64,000 bases of DNA from Flavobacterium sp. ASW18X. Its GTDB lineage: Bacteria; Bacteroidota; Bacteroidia; Flavobacteriales; Flavobacteriaceae. Positions 19,520 through 28,821 of this stretch are shown here, in pieces. The position numbers and the translations under genes were made by a program. The stretch lies in the NCBI RefSeq assembly GCF_005144745.1, contig NZ_SWKK01000018.1:1-64000 (forward strand), written 5' to 3'. The notes beneath the pieces were generated by a model, which did no database searches, was not told the origin of the DNA, and worked only from the letters and a program-made list of their open reading frames with translations. The first letter of the stretch is position 1. Every line of letters begins with the position of its first letter.

Positions 19520-22456
19520 ATGATTGATACTAACAAAATAATTTTCACCTTTTTCTTGACCACCATTGTTGGTTTATCTCAGAAATCTAAAGAATTTTCA
19601 AATTTATCTAATTCCGATTCCATAATATTTCAAGATTACCGTAAAAAGGTTGTAGTTCATATAAATCCAAAACCTGATAGTGCATTGTTTTACATTCAAA
19701 AAATGAGAACTTTCAGTTTTAACAAAAACTATAAGATAGGAATTGCCGACACCGAATATACTATGGGGCACTACTACAGAAGAATCCAGAATATGGATTC
19801 CGCCCTTTTTTATTATGCCAAGTCTAAAAAAATAGCCCTAGATATCAAATACAACACTGGTGCCGCTCGTGCATTGAATGCGCTTTGTAGAGGTTATTAT
19901 TTGGTTGGCAAAATTGATTTGGCTAAAGACACCTGTGAGGAGTGTTTAAGAATAGCCTCACCAACAGATGACACCCATATAATTGTAGACACCTATACTG
20001 CATTGGGGAATACTTATGCAAGGGAGAATAATTTCAGTATTGCCGTTAATTACTTTTTGAAAGCAGATTCAATTCATCAAAAAAAACCACAGCGACCCGA
20101 TATTATTGCTGCGGACTATCAAAGCTTGGGCAACGTTTATAAAGAACTAAATGATTATAAAAAATCGATTGAATATTATTTAAAGGCCAACAAAGAATTT
20201 GAAAAGTTACCGGTTAACAAAGAGTATTTCGTAAATAACACCAACATGCAATTGGGTACGGTTTATTACTTAAACAATGATATTAGTAAATCGGATTCTC
20301 TCTTAACCATGACCCTCGAGTACTTCAAGAATATAAAAGATGAGAATGCCCAAGCCCAGACCAGCACCTATCTAGGGCTGACGAAACTAGAATTGGGCAA
20401 ACTTGATGAAGCCGAAAAATTATTGACCCAAGGGTATACCTTAAACAGAGACAATAAATTCAGTTACGAAACTACAGAGGCGAGGTTAAAACTTGCAGAA
20501 CTGTATTTAAAAAATGACAATCCCAAAAAAGCCGCTCAACATCTTGAAGGAGTTTTAGAAAACAATATTGAAGGTAATAAAGGTATCGAAGCAAATGCAC
20601 TTGAAAAACTAGCTCAGGCCTACCATTCTCAAGGTCTCTATGAAAAAGCCTATAGCTCGCTTCAAAAGGCAAAGCAGTTAAAAGATTCTATTGGGGCCGT
20701 TCAGAATCAAGCTACCATCCGGGAGCTGGAAACCATTTATGAGACTAGTCAAAAAGAACAAGAGATAGCCCTTTTAAAATCTGAAAATGAACTTGTACAG
20801 CAACGACAAAAAAGTCAAAAAAACATTTTACTAACTGCAATCGGCCTTACCACACTAACAGGTGTTTTTCTGTTCTTTTTATATAGAAACCGCCAAAAAA
20901 CCAATAAAAAGCTGATGGAGTTAGATATGGCCAAGTCCAACTTTTTTACCAACATTACCCACGAATTGAGAACACCTTTATCATTGATTCGAGGCCCTAT
21001 TGAACAACAACTAAGTAATGATAAATTAAGTATCGAATTAAGAAATGGTCTTACGCTGGCCAAAAAAAACTCTGAAAGACTGGAAGAACTTGTCGACCAG
21101 ATAATGAATCTCTCTAAGTTGGAATCTGGCCAATATCAACTAAAGGTTTCTCTACAAAATCCCGAACCATTTATCAAATCAATTTTAAGCTCATTTGAAT
21201 TTAACGCGAATCAAAAGGAGCAGAACTATAACACTCACATTAATTTAAATGTACCTGATGCATGGTTTGATCAAGATGTGCTTCAGAAAATACTCACCAA
21301 CTTAATTGGCAATGCTATAAAATATAGCCCTGAAAAAGAGAAAGTTTTGATTGATATCAATGACAATAAAGACCAACTTTTTATCAAGGTAAGCAATTCG
21401 GGCACCTCGCTCTCTAATGATGAATTAAAGCAATTATTCAATAGGTTTTATAGAGCCAAGGATACAGATTCGGGTACTGGAATTGGACTTGCCTTGACCA
21501 AAGAATTGGTAGAGCTACACAAAGGGCAAATAAAGGTTGATTCCAGTCACGATGAGGTAGCGTTTACGGTGCAATTGCCTATTTCAAAAAATGCTTTTTC
21601 CTCCGATGAAAAGCTTTCTTTTAAAAAGGCTCCGGATACACTTAAAATTGATGCTACCGATGCGCCTCATGAAATTGGGAAAATTGATACAATTTCAAAC
21701 AAAGACTTGCCTATATTGTTGGTGGTCGACGACAATGAAGAACTTCGAAACTTTGTGGGCTCCTTATTCGAAAAGGATTATCAAATTCACCTGAAAGAAA
21801 ATGGAAAGACAGGATTTGAACTTGCACAAGAAATAGTGCCAGATATCATTATTACTGATTTAATGATGCCTGAGGAAGATGGCTTGCTTTTTACCAAAAA
21901 ATGCAAAACCAGTGATGCCACTTCGCATATCCCTATTATAATGCTAACGGCAAAAGCAGGCGATGAAAATACCCTTGTGGGACTTGAATATGGAGCCGAT
22001 GCCTATCTAACCAAACCTTTTAATACTGAAATTCTACGACAGCAAGCCAAAAATCTACTTGAAACGCAACAAAAAATACAGCAACGCTTTAGCAAAGAAG
22101 TGGTTCTGACTCCAAAAGACATATCCATCAACTCATACGATGAACGTTTTTTGACAAACTTGCAAAACATTCTTGACGATAAATTGGTGGAATCTGATTT
22201 CAATACCGAAAATTTTGCCCAAGCATTGGGTATGAGCCGCATGCAACTTCATCGAAAGCTAAAAGCCTTGACCGGACAGAGCACTACAGAGTTCATTAGA
22301 ATTCAACGGTTAAAGCTTGCTGCGGGACTCTTAAAAAAATCCGATGTAAACGTTTCAGAGATTGGTTACTCTGTAGGGTTCAACAATCATTCTTATTTTA
22401 CCAAAAGCTTTAAAGAACACTTTGGCGTCTCACCAACTGAATACAGCACAACCTAA
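19520..22456 (+). CDS. hybrid two-component regulator: TPR sensor, histidine kinase, receiver, AraC HTH
   Basis: The 978-residue protein carries a full signalling pathway in one chain. It has an N-terminal signal sequence, TPR repeats about residues 60-390 (predicted outside the cytoplasm), a coiled coil, and one membrane segment about 436-455 (LLTAIGLTTLTGVFLFFLY). A HisKA domain with phospho-acceptor His481 in THELRTP follows. The HATPase domain (NLIGNAIKYS, GTGIGLAL) comes next, then a receiver domain with Asp780 in TDLMMPEEDG, and a C-terminal AraC-type HTH (about 870-978). It probably senses an envelope signal and regulates neighbouring operons. It sits between the two gene sets that share an N-terminal module. 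The first 28 bases past its stop show no terminator. Confidence 0.92.
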   Translation: MIDTNKIIFTFFLTTIVGLSQKSKEFSNLSNSDSIIFQDYRKKVVVHINPKPDSALFYIQKMRTFSFNKNYKIGIADTEYTMGHYYRRIQNMDSALFYYAKSKKIALDIKYNTGAARALNALCRGYYLVGKIDLAKDTCEECLRIASPTDDTHIIVDTYTALGNTYARENNFSIAVNYFLKADSIHQKKPQRPDIIAADYQSLGNVYKELNDYKKSIEYYLKANKEFEKLPVNKEYFVNNTNMQLGTVYYLNNDISKSDSLLTMTLEYFKNIKDENAQAQTSTYLGLTKLELGKLDEAEKLLTQGYTLNRDNKFSYETTEARLKLAELYLKNDNPKKAAQHLEGVLENNIEGNKGIEANALEKLAQAYHSQGLYEKAYSSLQKAKQLKDSIGAVQNQATIRELETIYETSQKEQEIALLKSENELVQQRQKSQKNILLTAIGLTTLTGVFLFFLYRNRQKTNKKLMELDMAKSNFFTNITHELRTPLSLIRGPIEQQLSNDKLSIELRNGLTLAKKNSERLEELVDQIMNLSKLESGQYQLKVSLQNPEPFIKSILSSFEFNANQKEQNYNTHINLNVPDAWFDQDVLQKILTNLIGNAIKYSPEKEKVLIDINDNKDQLFIKVSNSGTSLSNDELKQLFNRFYRAKDTDSGTGIGLALTKELVELHKGQIKVDSSHDEVAFTVQLPISKNAFSSDEKLSFKKAPDTLKIDATDAPHEIGKIDTISNKDLPILLVVDDNEELRNFVGSLFEKDYQIHLKENGKTGFELAQEIVPDIIITDLMMPEEDGLLFTKKCKTSDATSHIPIIMLTAKAGDENTLVGLEYGADAYLTKPFNTEILRQQAKNLLETQQKIQQRFSKEVVLTPKDISINSYDERFLTNLQNILDDKLVESDFNTENFAQALGMSRMQLHRKLKALTGQSTTEFIRIQRLKLAAGLLKKSDVNVSEIGYSVGFNNHSYFTKSFKEHFGVSPTEYSTT

Positions 22457-22540
22457 CCTTACAGAATAAAGAAAACGTCTTTCCTTTTACAAATTCTTCT
22501 ATTTTTATTTTTCTAATAATTTGATTTTTAGTTAATTACG

Positions 22541-22578
22541 ACACATGTTACAATAGTTAAAGCTATTGTTACATACGT
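22541..22578. promoter_or_regulatory. candidate operator upstream of the 22856-28775 operon
   Basis: TGTTACAATAG (22546-22556) and CTATTGTTACA (22563-22573) form 11-base arms with one mismatch around a 6-base spacer. The symmetry extends weakly to 16 bases per arm. It is not followed by a T tail, so an operator is more likely than a terminator. It lies directly downstream of the regulator gene that could control it; no direct evidence shows who binds. Confidence 0.45.
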
Positions 22579-22641
22579 GATAATCCTATTTTTCCTTCTC
22601 ATCTAGTTTTGAACTGAAACCAAAATAGTTCCCAAATAGAA

Positions 22642-22836
22642 TTGAAAAATGATTATGAGAAAAGGGTGTTTGAAGGAAACCTTTCCAAAATGGATAGCAC
22701 AGAAATCTATCTAAATGTGACCCATTTGAACCATGGTGATTATGTAATACTCATTACGGACAAAAACAAGGTTATCCAAAAAACGACTTTTAAAAAAATG
22801 GATGTTAACCCTGATAAAGGAAATTCATTGAAGTAA
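22642..22836 (+). pseudogene. possible remnant of a secreted protein C-terminus
   Basis: This frame is open from 22618 to 22836 but has no ATG at a sensible place; the first candidate start is TTG at 22642. The translation ends LNVTHLNHGDYVILITDKNK, then VIQKTTFKK. This resembles the last strands of a Bacteroidota secretion/sorting domain (Gly-x-Tyr-x-x-x-Ile, then a basic Phe-Lys-Lys end). It may be the tail of a decayed gene whose front is gone, or a small real gene using TTG. Ribosome binding is not evident. Low confidence. Confidence 0.3.
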
Positions 22837-22855
22837 AACAGTAAAAATTAAGAAG

Positions 22856-23239
22856 ATGAGAAAACAACTTTTATTCAGTTTGACAATTATTATGTCTTGC
22901 TGCCTCGGACTTACGGCACAGGATAAAAAACAATCCTCCGGCACCAAAGAAACTCCCAAAAAAGAAATGAACCTAATGGATGAACAGGCCAAACTGTTCG
23001 GAAAACTTTTTGGTGACATGGAACAAGACCTTGACGGCACAAAAGACCCTTTTAAAGATGTAAAAAACTATGAGAATCTTTTGAATAGGTCCAAAATGGA
23101 CCCCGAGACAAAATCAAAAATGAGGGCCATGTACCTTATGTATGACCAAAGCCTGGACCCTGGGAAAAAAGATTCGCTGAAAGTTTCCCTGGAAAAGATG
23201 TTTGAAGCGCATATTAAAAAAACCGAAAAACAGCACTAA
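22856..23239 (+). CDS. small exported protein, first gene of the envelope operon
   Basis: The 127-residue protein has a signal peptide (residues 1-20, LGLTAQ). The mature part is charged and helical, with a DEQAKLFGKLFGDMEQDLDG segment and a Lys-rich C-terminus. No family recognised. The next gene begins one base after its stop (start at 23241), so both are cotranscribed. A function as a small periplasmic partner of the DUF4412 protein is a guess. Confidence 0.6.
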   Translation: MRKQLLFSLTIIMSCCLGLTAQDKKQSSGTKETPKKEMNLMDEQAKLFGKLFGDMEQDLDGTKDPFKDVKNYENLLNRSKMDPETKSKMRAMYLMYDQSLDPGKKDSLKVSLEKMFEAHIKKTEKQH

Positions 23240-23240
23240 G

Positions 23241-24056
23241 ATGAAAACTATCAAAAACTTATTTGCACTGTGCTTCCTGACCCTGCTATCAACTTCGGTT
23301 ACCCAGGCCCAATTTTTAAAAAACTTGGGGAAAAAAGCACAAAAAGCAGCTGAAAGAACCGTAGAACGTAGAGTTGAGCGCGAGACTTCAAAAAAAACCG
23401 ACCAAACGATTGATAGTGTTTTTACCAAAAAGGAAGACAAAGGCATTGAAATGGGAGAGGATGCTAATAAAGCTTATGCTTTCAATACGAAATATGTCAT
23501 GGAAATCACTACAGATAATGACGTATTGCCCATCACCTATTTTTTTAGTGAGAAAGGGGATGTCATGGCCACAACCATGGAAATTAAGCCGAATGAAAAA
23601 ATCTATTCCATCATCGATTTAGGTGAAAATAAAATCCATTCGCTAATGGATCTTAATGGGCAAAGATCTCGTACTTCAATGAAGTTTTCTCCCAACAAAA
23701 TAATGGAGGATACCGATTACAGCAAAATTTCGGTAAAACCCAACGGTCAAACCAAAACCATTATTGAATATACCTGTAAAGGCTATGAAGTGTCTGGAAC
23801 CGATTTTAACGGTACGGTATGGGTAGCAGAAAACACTGGATTTTCGTATCCAGAAAAATTCAAGAACATGTCCATTAAAAATGGCAAAAAAGAAGGTATC
23901 AACCCACAATGGATGAGTTTGGTAGAAGGTATTCCTCTAGAAATGGACATGCTGGACTCTTCAAAGAAAAAACCGCAGAAAGTACACATGCTCTGTACAG
24001 AAATTGGAACAACTACTTTCTCTCTGGACCCTACGGAATACAAAGGAATATTTTAA
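23241..24056 (+). CDS. DUF4412-like exported protein with shared N-terminal helix
   Basis: The ATG at 23241 is preferred over one at 23202, because it gives a clean signal peptide (TIKNLFALCFLTLLSTSVTQA) and follows the previous stop. The mature protein starts with FLKNLGKKAQKAAERTVERR, almost the same amphipathic helix as in the OmpA protein at 17415. Then comes a beta-rich domain, from YVMEITTDNDVLPITYFFSE through to FNGTVWVAENTGFSYPEKF. This layout is typical of DUF4412 (about residues 75-215). The role is unknown, likely periplasmic. It is tightly packed in the operon. Confidence 0.72.
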   Translation: MKTIKNLFALCFLTLLSTSVTQAQFLKNLGKKAQKAAERTVERRVERETSKKTDQTIDSVFTKKEDKGIEMGEDANKAYAFNTKYVMEITTDNDVLPITYFFSEKGDVMATTMEIKPNEKIYSIIDLGENKIHSLMDLNGQRSRTSMKFSPNKIMEDTDYSKISVKPNGQTKTIIEYTCKGYEVSGTDFNGTVWVAENTGFSYPEKFKNMSIKNGKKEGINPQWMSLVEGIPLEMDMLDSSKKKPQKVHMLCTEIGTTTFSLDPTEYKGIF

Positions 24057-24065
24057 TTGATAGTC

Positions 24066-24671
24066 ATGAAAAAAGTCTTAATCATATTTGGAATCTTACA
24101 ACTACTATGCGTAAGCTGTAAAGAGAAAAAGGCAGCTGATAGTCAAACCTCAGAAATGAAGACTGAGGAAAACACACAAGTGGCCACATCCAACGATAAC
24201 GTACTTTGTAATATCAATGGAGCGCCTTGGAGCTATACCGAAGCTTCAGGTGTTTTGGTGGATGACAAGAACAGGGGCATAAGAGTGTTAACCCTCACCT
24301 TCACAAAATATCTTAATCCAGGAAAGGAACATTTAAGCCTCAGTTTTGACGAAGCCACAAAAGAATTGTTTGAAGCCTCCGTTCAGATCAAACAACCGGG
24401 TAAAGATGGCCAGCGCATTCATGCCATTTACCTCTACAATGAAAGAACAGCAAAAAGCAACCCAAAGGGCAGTATTTCTGGCCAAGTTACCCTAGATCAC
24501 GATGTGGCTTCGGGCACTGCTCAATTACAAAACCTGCACATTCAATACGAAGGGTCTTTATTGGCCAATGAAAAGGATACAGAAATAACGGTAACCGACC
24601 TTTCTTTTAACAACATTGCCTTCTCCGATGTCAAAAAAGAGATGGAAGCAATCTTTAAAAACTCAAAATGA
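24066..24671 (+). CDS. lipoprotein of unknown function
   Basis: The ATG at 24066 is preferred to the TTG at 24057. The 201-residue protein has a lipobox (QLLCVSC), then an Asp/Glu/Gln-rich tether. A beta-rich domain of about 145 residues begins NVLCNINGAPWSYTEASGVL and ends with a short helix (DVKKEMEAIFKNS). It resembles small Bacteroidota lipoproteins that begin with a CxINGxPW motif, but I cannot name the family with certainty. It overlaps the next gene by four bases (ATGA), so translation is probably coupled. Confidence 0.6.
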   Translation: MKKVLIIFGILQLLCVSCKEKKAADSQTSEMKTEENTQVATSNDNVLCNINGAPWSYTEASGVLVDDKNRGIRVLTLTFTKYLNPGKEHLSLSFDEATKELFEASVQIKQPGKDGQRIHAIYLYNERTAKSNPKGSISGQVTLDHDVASGTAQLQNLHIQYEGSLLANEKDTEITVTDLSFNNIAFSDVKKEMEAIFKNSK

Positions 24672-26905
24672 TGAAGACAAAATACGCCATGACTATTTGT
24701 TTGTTGGCATTTTCCATTTTCGGAAACCTTCTCGCACAAAACGAACAAGATTTTACTCCGCCGTCAATTAATGATGAAAAAGAAATTCCTGTGGTAAAAG
24801 AAGAACTTCCCATTCCAATGGAAGGTGAAAATTTTACCGTCCGCTACTTCTCAGGAGTAACGGATGGAGAGGAAAGTAGAATTGCCATTAAAAGCTTAGG
24901 GTATATTCTTCGAAACACAATGGTACATGTCTTTACAGAAAATGGTGACGAACTGGATGTAAAAATAGTCAAAAAAGGTTGGGACGATATACAAAGACAA
25001 GGCTCAACTAAAAATGGAGAATTCAAAAGTGTTTTTAGGACTGCATTGGAATTTGGCGTAGTTATCTCTGCCGCTGAAAAAGGCATCCCTTTCATTGTAG
25101 CTATTTCTGCAGGTCCTGAACTTTTCCCAACCAGCAACTTATTTGTTGATATCAGCACTAAGCAACCCACAATGAATGATAGTGATTCTCAAACAATCGA
25201 AAGTGATAAAACCACATCAATTTTCACAACTAAAAGCCTTGCTTTTATTCTTATCGCTCTAGCCATTATCATAATCGGGTTATTGTTTTTTATAATATTC
25301 CGCAAGAATAGAAACACCCTAAGTATTTTCTTAATGTTTTTTAGTCTTTGTTCACTTCATGCAGGCAAAGTTTTACCGCATGGCAACTCTTTAAACAACT
25401 ATAGACAAACTCCTCAAATGCAAGAACTTATAAATAGAAGTAATAAAAAAATAAGAGAGGCAATAGAAGATGAATACGATAAAGATAAAAAAGACGAAGA
25501 AGACCTCTTATCAGAAGAGGACATAGAATTTGAACCTGAGCTTAGCCCAGCAGGTCAACCCTCCTTACCATCTAGCTGTATAGCGACTGCCAACGCGAGT
25601 GAGGGCGGCTCCATGGACGGTGATTTTGAACAGAATAAAAAGGATGGTTCTCAAGATGACAAGTATAAAGAAGGAAGCAAAAGTGAAAATGCATTTTCAG
25701 AAGATGGTATGGATTACGATTCAGAAAATTCAAGCTCCTCTAACCAACGCGAAAATAGTGGAGGTACAGAAATGATTTCGTCAAGTAATTATGAAGCTAA
25801 AGAACCCAACAATGAAAATACGTTTACTGGAGAATCGTCTTCTGAAACCTATAGAAGACTCCCGAAATATGATGAAAACGGCAACCTAAAGAATTCAGGC
25901 GATTATCCTGATGCGCCCGTAAAATATGACCCAAACTGGGCACCTGAAGAAAATGTTTTTGTTGAAAGTGAAGGCAGTACCGGTTCATACAGAAGATTAC
26001 CGAAATATGATGAATATGGTAATTTAAAGAACCCAGGTGATTTTCCTGATGCACCTATAAAATACGACCCAAATTGGGAACCTCCTGAAAATCCATTTAC
26101 TGGCGAGTCATCATCCGGTGATTATAGAAGGCTCCCAAAATATGACGAAAATGGTAATCTCAAAAATCCAGGAGATTATCCTGATGCACCATCAACATAC
26201 GATCCGAACTGGATTCCTGAAGAAAATGTTTTTATAGAAAGCAATGGCTCTTCTGGCACTTACAATAGAATGCCAAAGTATGACAAGGATGGGCATCTAC
26301 TTGATTATGGCGATTACCCACATGCCCCAAAACAAATTGACCCTGAACGTGTTGATGACCAAGAGTACATCATGAATGAAATTGAAGCAAATATTGATGA
26401 ACCCAAAGAGGGTGAAAACACAAATTCGAGTGAAGGAAGCCAAGAGGAAGAAAATAGGCCAGGTCAAAACAATCCGTCTGAAATGGATAGTGGAAGAAGG
26501 CAAACTTCGAACAATAGCAACGACAGAAAGCGTGAAGGTTGCGAATGTTTAAAAAAGGCGTACAAAGAACTTCATAAAAGAAGGTATAGTCTTGAAAAAC
26601 TCTCAAAGATAGGCAAATACAACAAAAAGGTCACAGATTTCGGTCTTTCGTTCGGTGATAATTTTTCAAGCTCCAGCGGAGTTGGTTCACTGGCTTGGAA
26701 AAACAAAAGAATAAAAATCATGAAGTCAATTAAAAAATTTGACCAGTCCTATAAAGACAAGCATGAGCAAATCACCAAATTATTGTACAAAAATCTCATG
26801 GAGATAAATAAATGTGAGCGCATGTTGGGAGAAGATAATTGGTACAATAAATATGGCTTTATCTATTACGAATTCATGAAAACACGTTATGCAACCTATA
26901 AATAG
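24668..26905 (+). CDS. large envelope protein with membrane hairpin and A-B-A-B repeats
   Basis: The 745-residue protein has a signal peptide (to LLAQ), then an N-terminal domain of about 150 residues. Two hydrophobic segments follow, at about 191-213 (LAFILIALAIIIIGLLFFII) and 218-236, split by a short basic turn. An acidic, low-complexity stretch follows. Residues 383-560 then hold four related units of 45-46 residues with the core RRLPKYDENGNLKN and YDPNW. The C-terminal 125 residues are Lys-rich and helical with a CxC. No known family is recognised. It may span the envelope, with both main domains in the periplasm. It overlaps the next gene by 17 bases. The role is unknown. Confidence 0.6.
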   Translation: MMKTKYAMTICLLAFSIFGNLLAQNEQDFTPPSINDEKEIPVVKEELPIPMEGENFTVRYFSGVTDGEESRIAIKSLGYILRNTMVHVFTENGDELDVKIVKKGWDDIQRQGSTKNGEFKSVFRTALEFGVVISAAEKGIPFIVAISAGPELFPTSNLFVDISTKQPTMNDSDSQTIESDKTTSIFTTKSLAFILIALAIIIIGLLFFIIFRKNRNTLSIFLMFFSLCSLHAGKVLPHGNSLNNYRQTPQMQELINRSNKKIREAIEDEYDKDKKDEEDLLSEEDIEFEPELSPAGQPSLPSSCIATANASEGGSMDGDFEQNKKDGSQDDKYKEGSKSENAFSEDGMDYDSENSSSSNQRENSGGTEMISSSNYEAKEPNNENTFTGESSSETYRRLPKYDENGNLKNSGDYPDAPVKYDPNWAPEENVFVESEGSTGSYRRLPKYDEYGNLKNPGDFPDAPIKYDPNWEPPENPFTGESSSGDYRRLPKYDENGNLKNPGDYPDAPSTYDPNWIPEENVFIESNGSSGTYNRMPKYDKDGHLLDYGDYPHAPKQIDPERVDDQEYIMNEIEANIDEPKEGENTNSSEGSQEEENRPGQNNPSEMDSGRRQTSNNSNDRKREGCECLKKAYKELHKRRYSLEKLSKIGKYNKKVTDFGLSFGDNFSSSSGVGSLAWKNKRIKIMKSIKKFDQSYKDKHEQITKLLYKNLMEINKCERMLGEDNWYNKYGFIYYEFMKTRYATYK
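25814..26347 (+). repeat. four tandem repeats coding 45/46-residue units (A-B-A-B)
   Basis: Units begin at 25814, 25949, 26087 and 26222. Units 1 and 3 (A) start with ENxFTGESSS; units 2 and 4 (B) start with ENVF(V/I)ES. All share YRRLPKYDE (Y-N-R-M in unit 4), a glycine-rich link and a YDPNW-type end. The fourth is the most diverged. The two-unit period is 273 bases. Confidence 0.85.
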
Positions 26906-28775
26906 AAAAAACGGACCTCTTTATTTAGCCCTTTTAGTTTTGACATTTGTTTTAGCATCCTGCAATTCAAAATCGTCTAAAGAAAAGGAAAACCAAAGCG
27001 ATTCAGAAGTATCGGAAACATTAGAATATAATGGTGATTCAAATGGTGACTCCAGAAATTCTTATGATACCAATGCTGAGGACCAAACTGAGGTTGGCAC
27101 CTTGTTTATTGAAGAAGATTTTCTGGCCCAAAAAAAGGCAGATGAACCTGAATGGGATGAAATTCCCAAAGTCGAGGAAGATGATAAAAATCAATCCAAA
27201 TTTGATGTTGACCCAGAGGAGTTAAAGCCATTGTTCAAAACCTTCTTTGGCCTTGATTCGAAAGAATCCAATCAATTTTTCTCCTATAAGGCCAAAATGG
27301 ATGAACTAAAAAGCAAAAACCAATTCGATGGCCCCGAAGGTGACCGTTTGAGACAACAGGCCTATGCCTTTATCGACGAATTGAAAAAAACAAAGCCCAA
27401 GACCGTGGCACCTTTGGAAGAGCTAAAATTCATCTTTCGAAAGTCAAATTTGGAGAAAAAACGAAAAGACAGTCTGCGATATGTGATTCGAGAATCTTTA
27501 AAACAAATACCCCAAGAATTTTTAAGAGCCGACGGGGTGGTTGACGTCTCCTACATTGAAGCGGAATTGCGAAAAGAAGAGTTTTACCTCATCATCGAAA
27601 AATTCATCGAAGAAAACAAACAGCAAATGGTACTTAAAAATCTCGATGACGCCCAATTGGCAGAGCTAATGGAGGTTACCGAAGAAGAATACCAAATGCT
27701 AAAGGAAACGCCCGCCCAAACACATCTAAAAACGGCAAGTGAAGCTGAAGAATTGGCAAAAGGCCAGTTATCCGAAGAGATTGAACAGCAATTGAAAAAG
27801 GCTTCGGTTTCTGAAAAGTTTACCGAACGCATGAAGGCCCAAAAGAAAAAGCAAGTGGCTGTTGCCAAAAAGTTCTTGGCCAATTGCAAAAGGGCAGAAA
27901 CCAAATTTTATAAAGAAAACCCAAGTTGGTACAGCAATAAAGAGGGTCTGAGCGAAGTATATCTTTCCGACCATGATGATTACGTATTTCTGCCACTTGG
28001 TAAACTTTCTTTTGCCGATCAGGTAATTTCTTTTGATAGGGGTGATGGGGCCAGTTCGGCCAATCCGAATGCTGCTTTGAACGAACCTGATTACGACCGC
28101 AGGTTACAGGATTACAGCAAAATGTGCAACTTGGGCACCAAAGGCGTGTTGACTTTACAATTTGTGGACAATGTACTTATTGATGTCAACGGCCCCGATC
28201 TTTTTGTCTTTGAAGTAGGCGCCATAGAGCCCACCTTGTTGGAAATCTCCAAAGATGGACAAAACTGGGTTGATATTGGTAAAATTGAAGGGGGTACGGC
28301 CCAAATTGACATTGCACCATTCATCAATCCCGGCGATACCTTCAACTACGTTCGGTTTACCGATTTAGATACCTACAGCGCGGTGCCTGGTGCCGATATT
28401 GATGCCGTGGCCACCATTGGTGGGGCATTGCGATTGAGCTTGGATAGTGCTGTACTCTTTGATACTGGAAAGTTTGAATTGAAACCTGAAGGCGTTACTG
28501 CTGTAAAAGCCTTGGCAACCCAAATTAAAAGCATACCCAAAGGTACCATTTCAGTGGATGGGCATACCGATAATGTTGGTTCCATTCAAAGCAATATGAC
28601 CTTATCCAAAAAAAGGGCGGCAAGTGTGGCCAAAATACTCCGGCAAGAATTGGGTGAAGTGGCCTTCAAGTGGAAAGAAAACGGCTATGGAGAAAACAAA
28701 CCATTGGTACCCAACACCACCGATGAAAACAAGCAAAAAAACCGGCGTGTCGAAATTTTGGTAACACCCTTTTAA
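26889..28775 (+). CDS. OmpA family lipoprotein with discoidin-like domain
   Basis: The 628-residue protein has a lipobox (FVLASC, cysteine 25) and an acidic, Asn/Ser-rich tether. A long helical and coiled-coil-like segment, about residues 95-345, begins SKFDVDPEELKPLFKTFFGL. A beta domain about 355-505, with LTLQFVDNVLIDVNGPDLFV and ISKDGQNWVDIGKIEGG, resembles discoidin-like surface modules. The OmpA C-terminal domain covers about 515-628 (AVLFDTGKFELKPEG, NMTLSKKRAASVAKIL, NRRVEI). It likely binds peptidoglycan from the outer membrane and closes the operon starting at 22856. It is separate from the OmpA protein at 17415 by sequence and layout. Confidence 0.8.
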   Translation: MQPINRKNGPLYLALLVLTFVLASCNSKSSKEKENQSDSEVSETLEYNGDSNGDSRNSYDTNAEDQTEVGTLFIEEDFLAQKKADEPEWDEIPKVEEDDKNQSKFDVDPEELKPLFKTFFGLDSKESNQFFSYKAKMDELKSKNQFDGPEGDRLRQQAYAFIDELKKTKPKTVAPLEELKFIFRKSNLEKKRKDSLRYVIRESLKQIPQEFLRADGVVDVSYIEAELRKEEFYLIIEKFIEENKQQMVLKNLDDAQLAELMEVTEEEYQMLKETPAQTHLKTASEAEELAKGQLSEEIEQQLKKASVSEKFTERMKAQKKKQVAVAKKFLANCKRAETKFYKENPSWYSNKEGLSEVYLSDHDDYVFLPLGKLSFADQVISFDRGDGASSANPNAALNEPDYDRRLQDYSKMCNLGTKGVLTLQFVDNVLIDVNGPDLFVFEVGAIEPTLLEISKDGQNWVDIGKIEGGTAQIDIAPFINPGDTFNYVRFTDLDTYSAVPGADIDAVATIGGALRLSLDSAVLFDTGKFELKPEGVTAVKALATQIKSIPKGTISVDGHTDNVGSIQSNMTLSKKRAASVAKILRQELGEVAFKWKENGYGENKPLVPNTTDENKQKNRRVEILVTPF

Positions 28776-28777
28776 AC

Positions 28778-28812
28778 AAAAAGGTTCCTCAAAATACCTA
28801 AAAACCTTTTAA
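28778..28812 (+). terminator. weak hairpin terminator candidate
   Basis: AAAAGGTT (28779-28786) pairs with AACCTTTT (28803-28810) across a 16-base loop. The stem is short and the tail is AT-rich rather than pure T. It may end the operon before the lipoprotein at 28822. Confidence 0.4.
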
Positions 28813-28821
28813 TTAAATTTT

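Larger units (their letters stand above)
22457..22855 (+). other. intergenic region with imperfect palindrome and possible remnant reading frame
   Basis: This 399-base stretch separates the hybrid regulator from the next operon. It holds an imperfect inverted repeat at 22541-22578 and an open frame of unclear status (22642-22836). No terminator or TAnnTTTG promoter is convincing here. Confidence 0.6.

Noticed and set aside
22541-22578. Terminator of the hybrid kinase gene
   Set aside because: The hairpin has no T run on either side, so an operator is the better reading.
25814-26347. CRISPR-like array
   Set aside because: The repeats are long, in frame and coding, without conserved short repeats and unique spacers.
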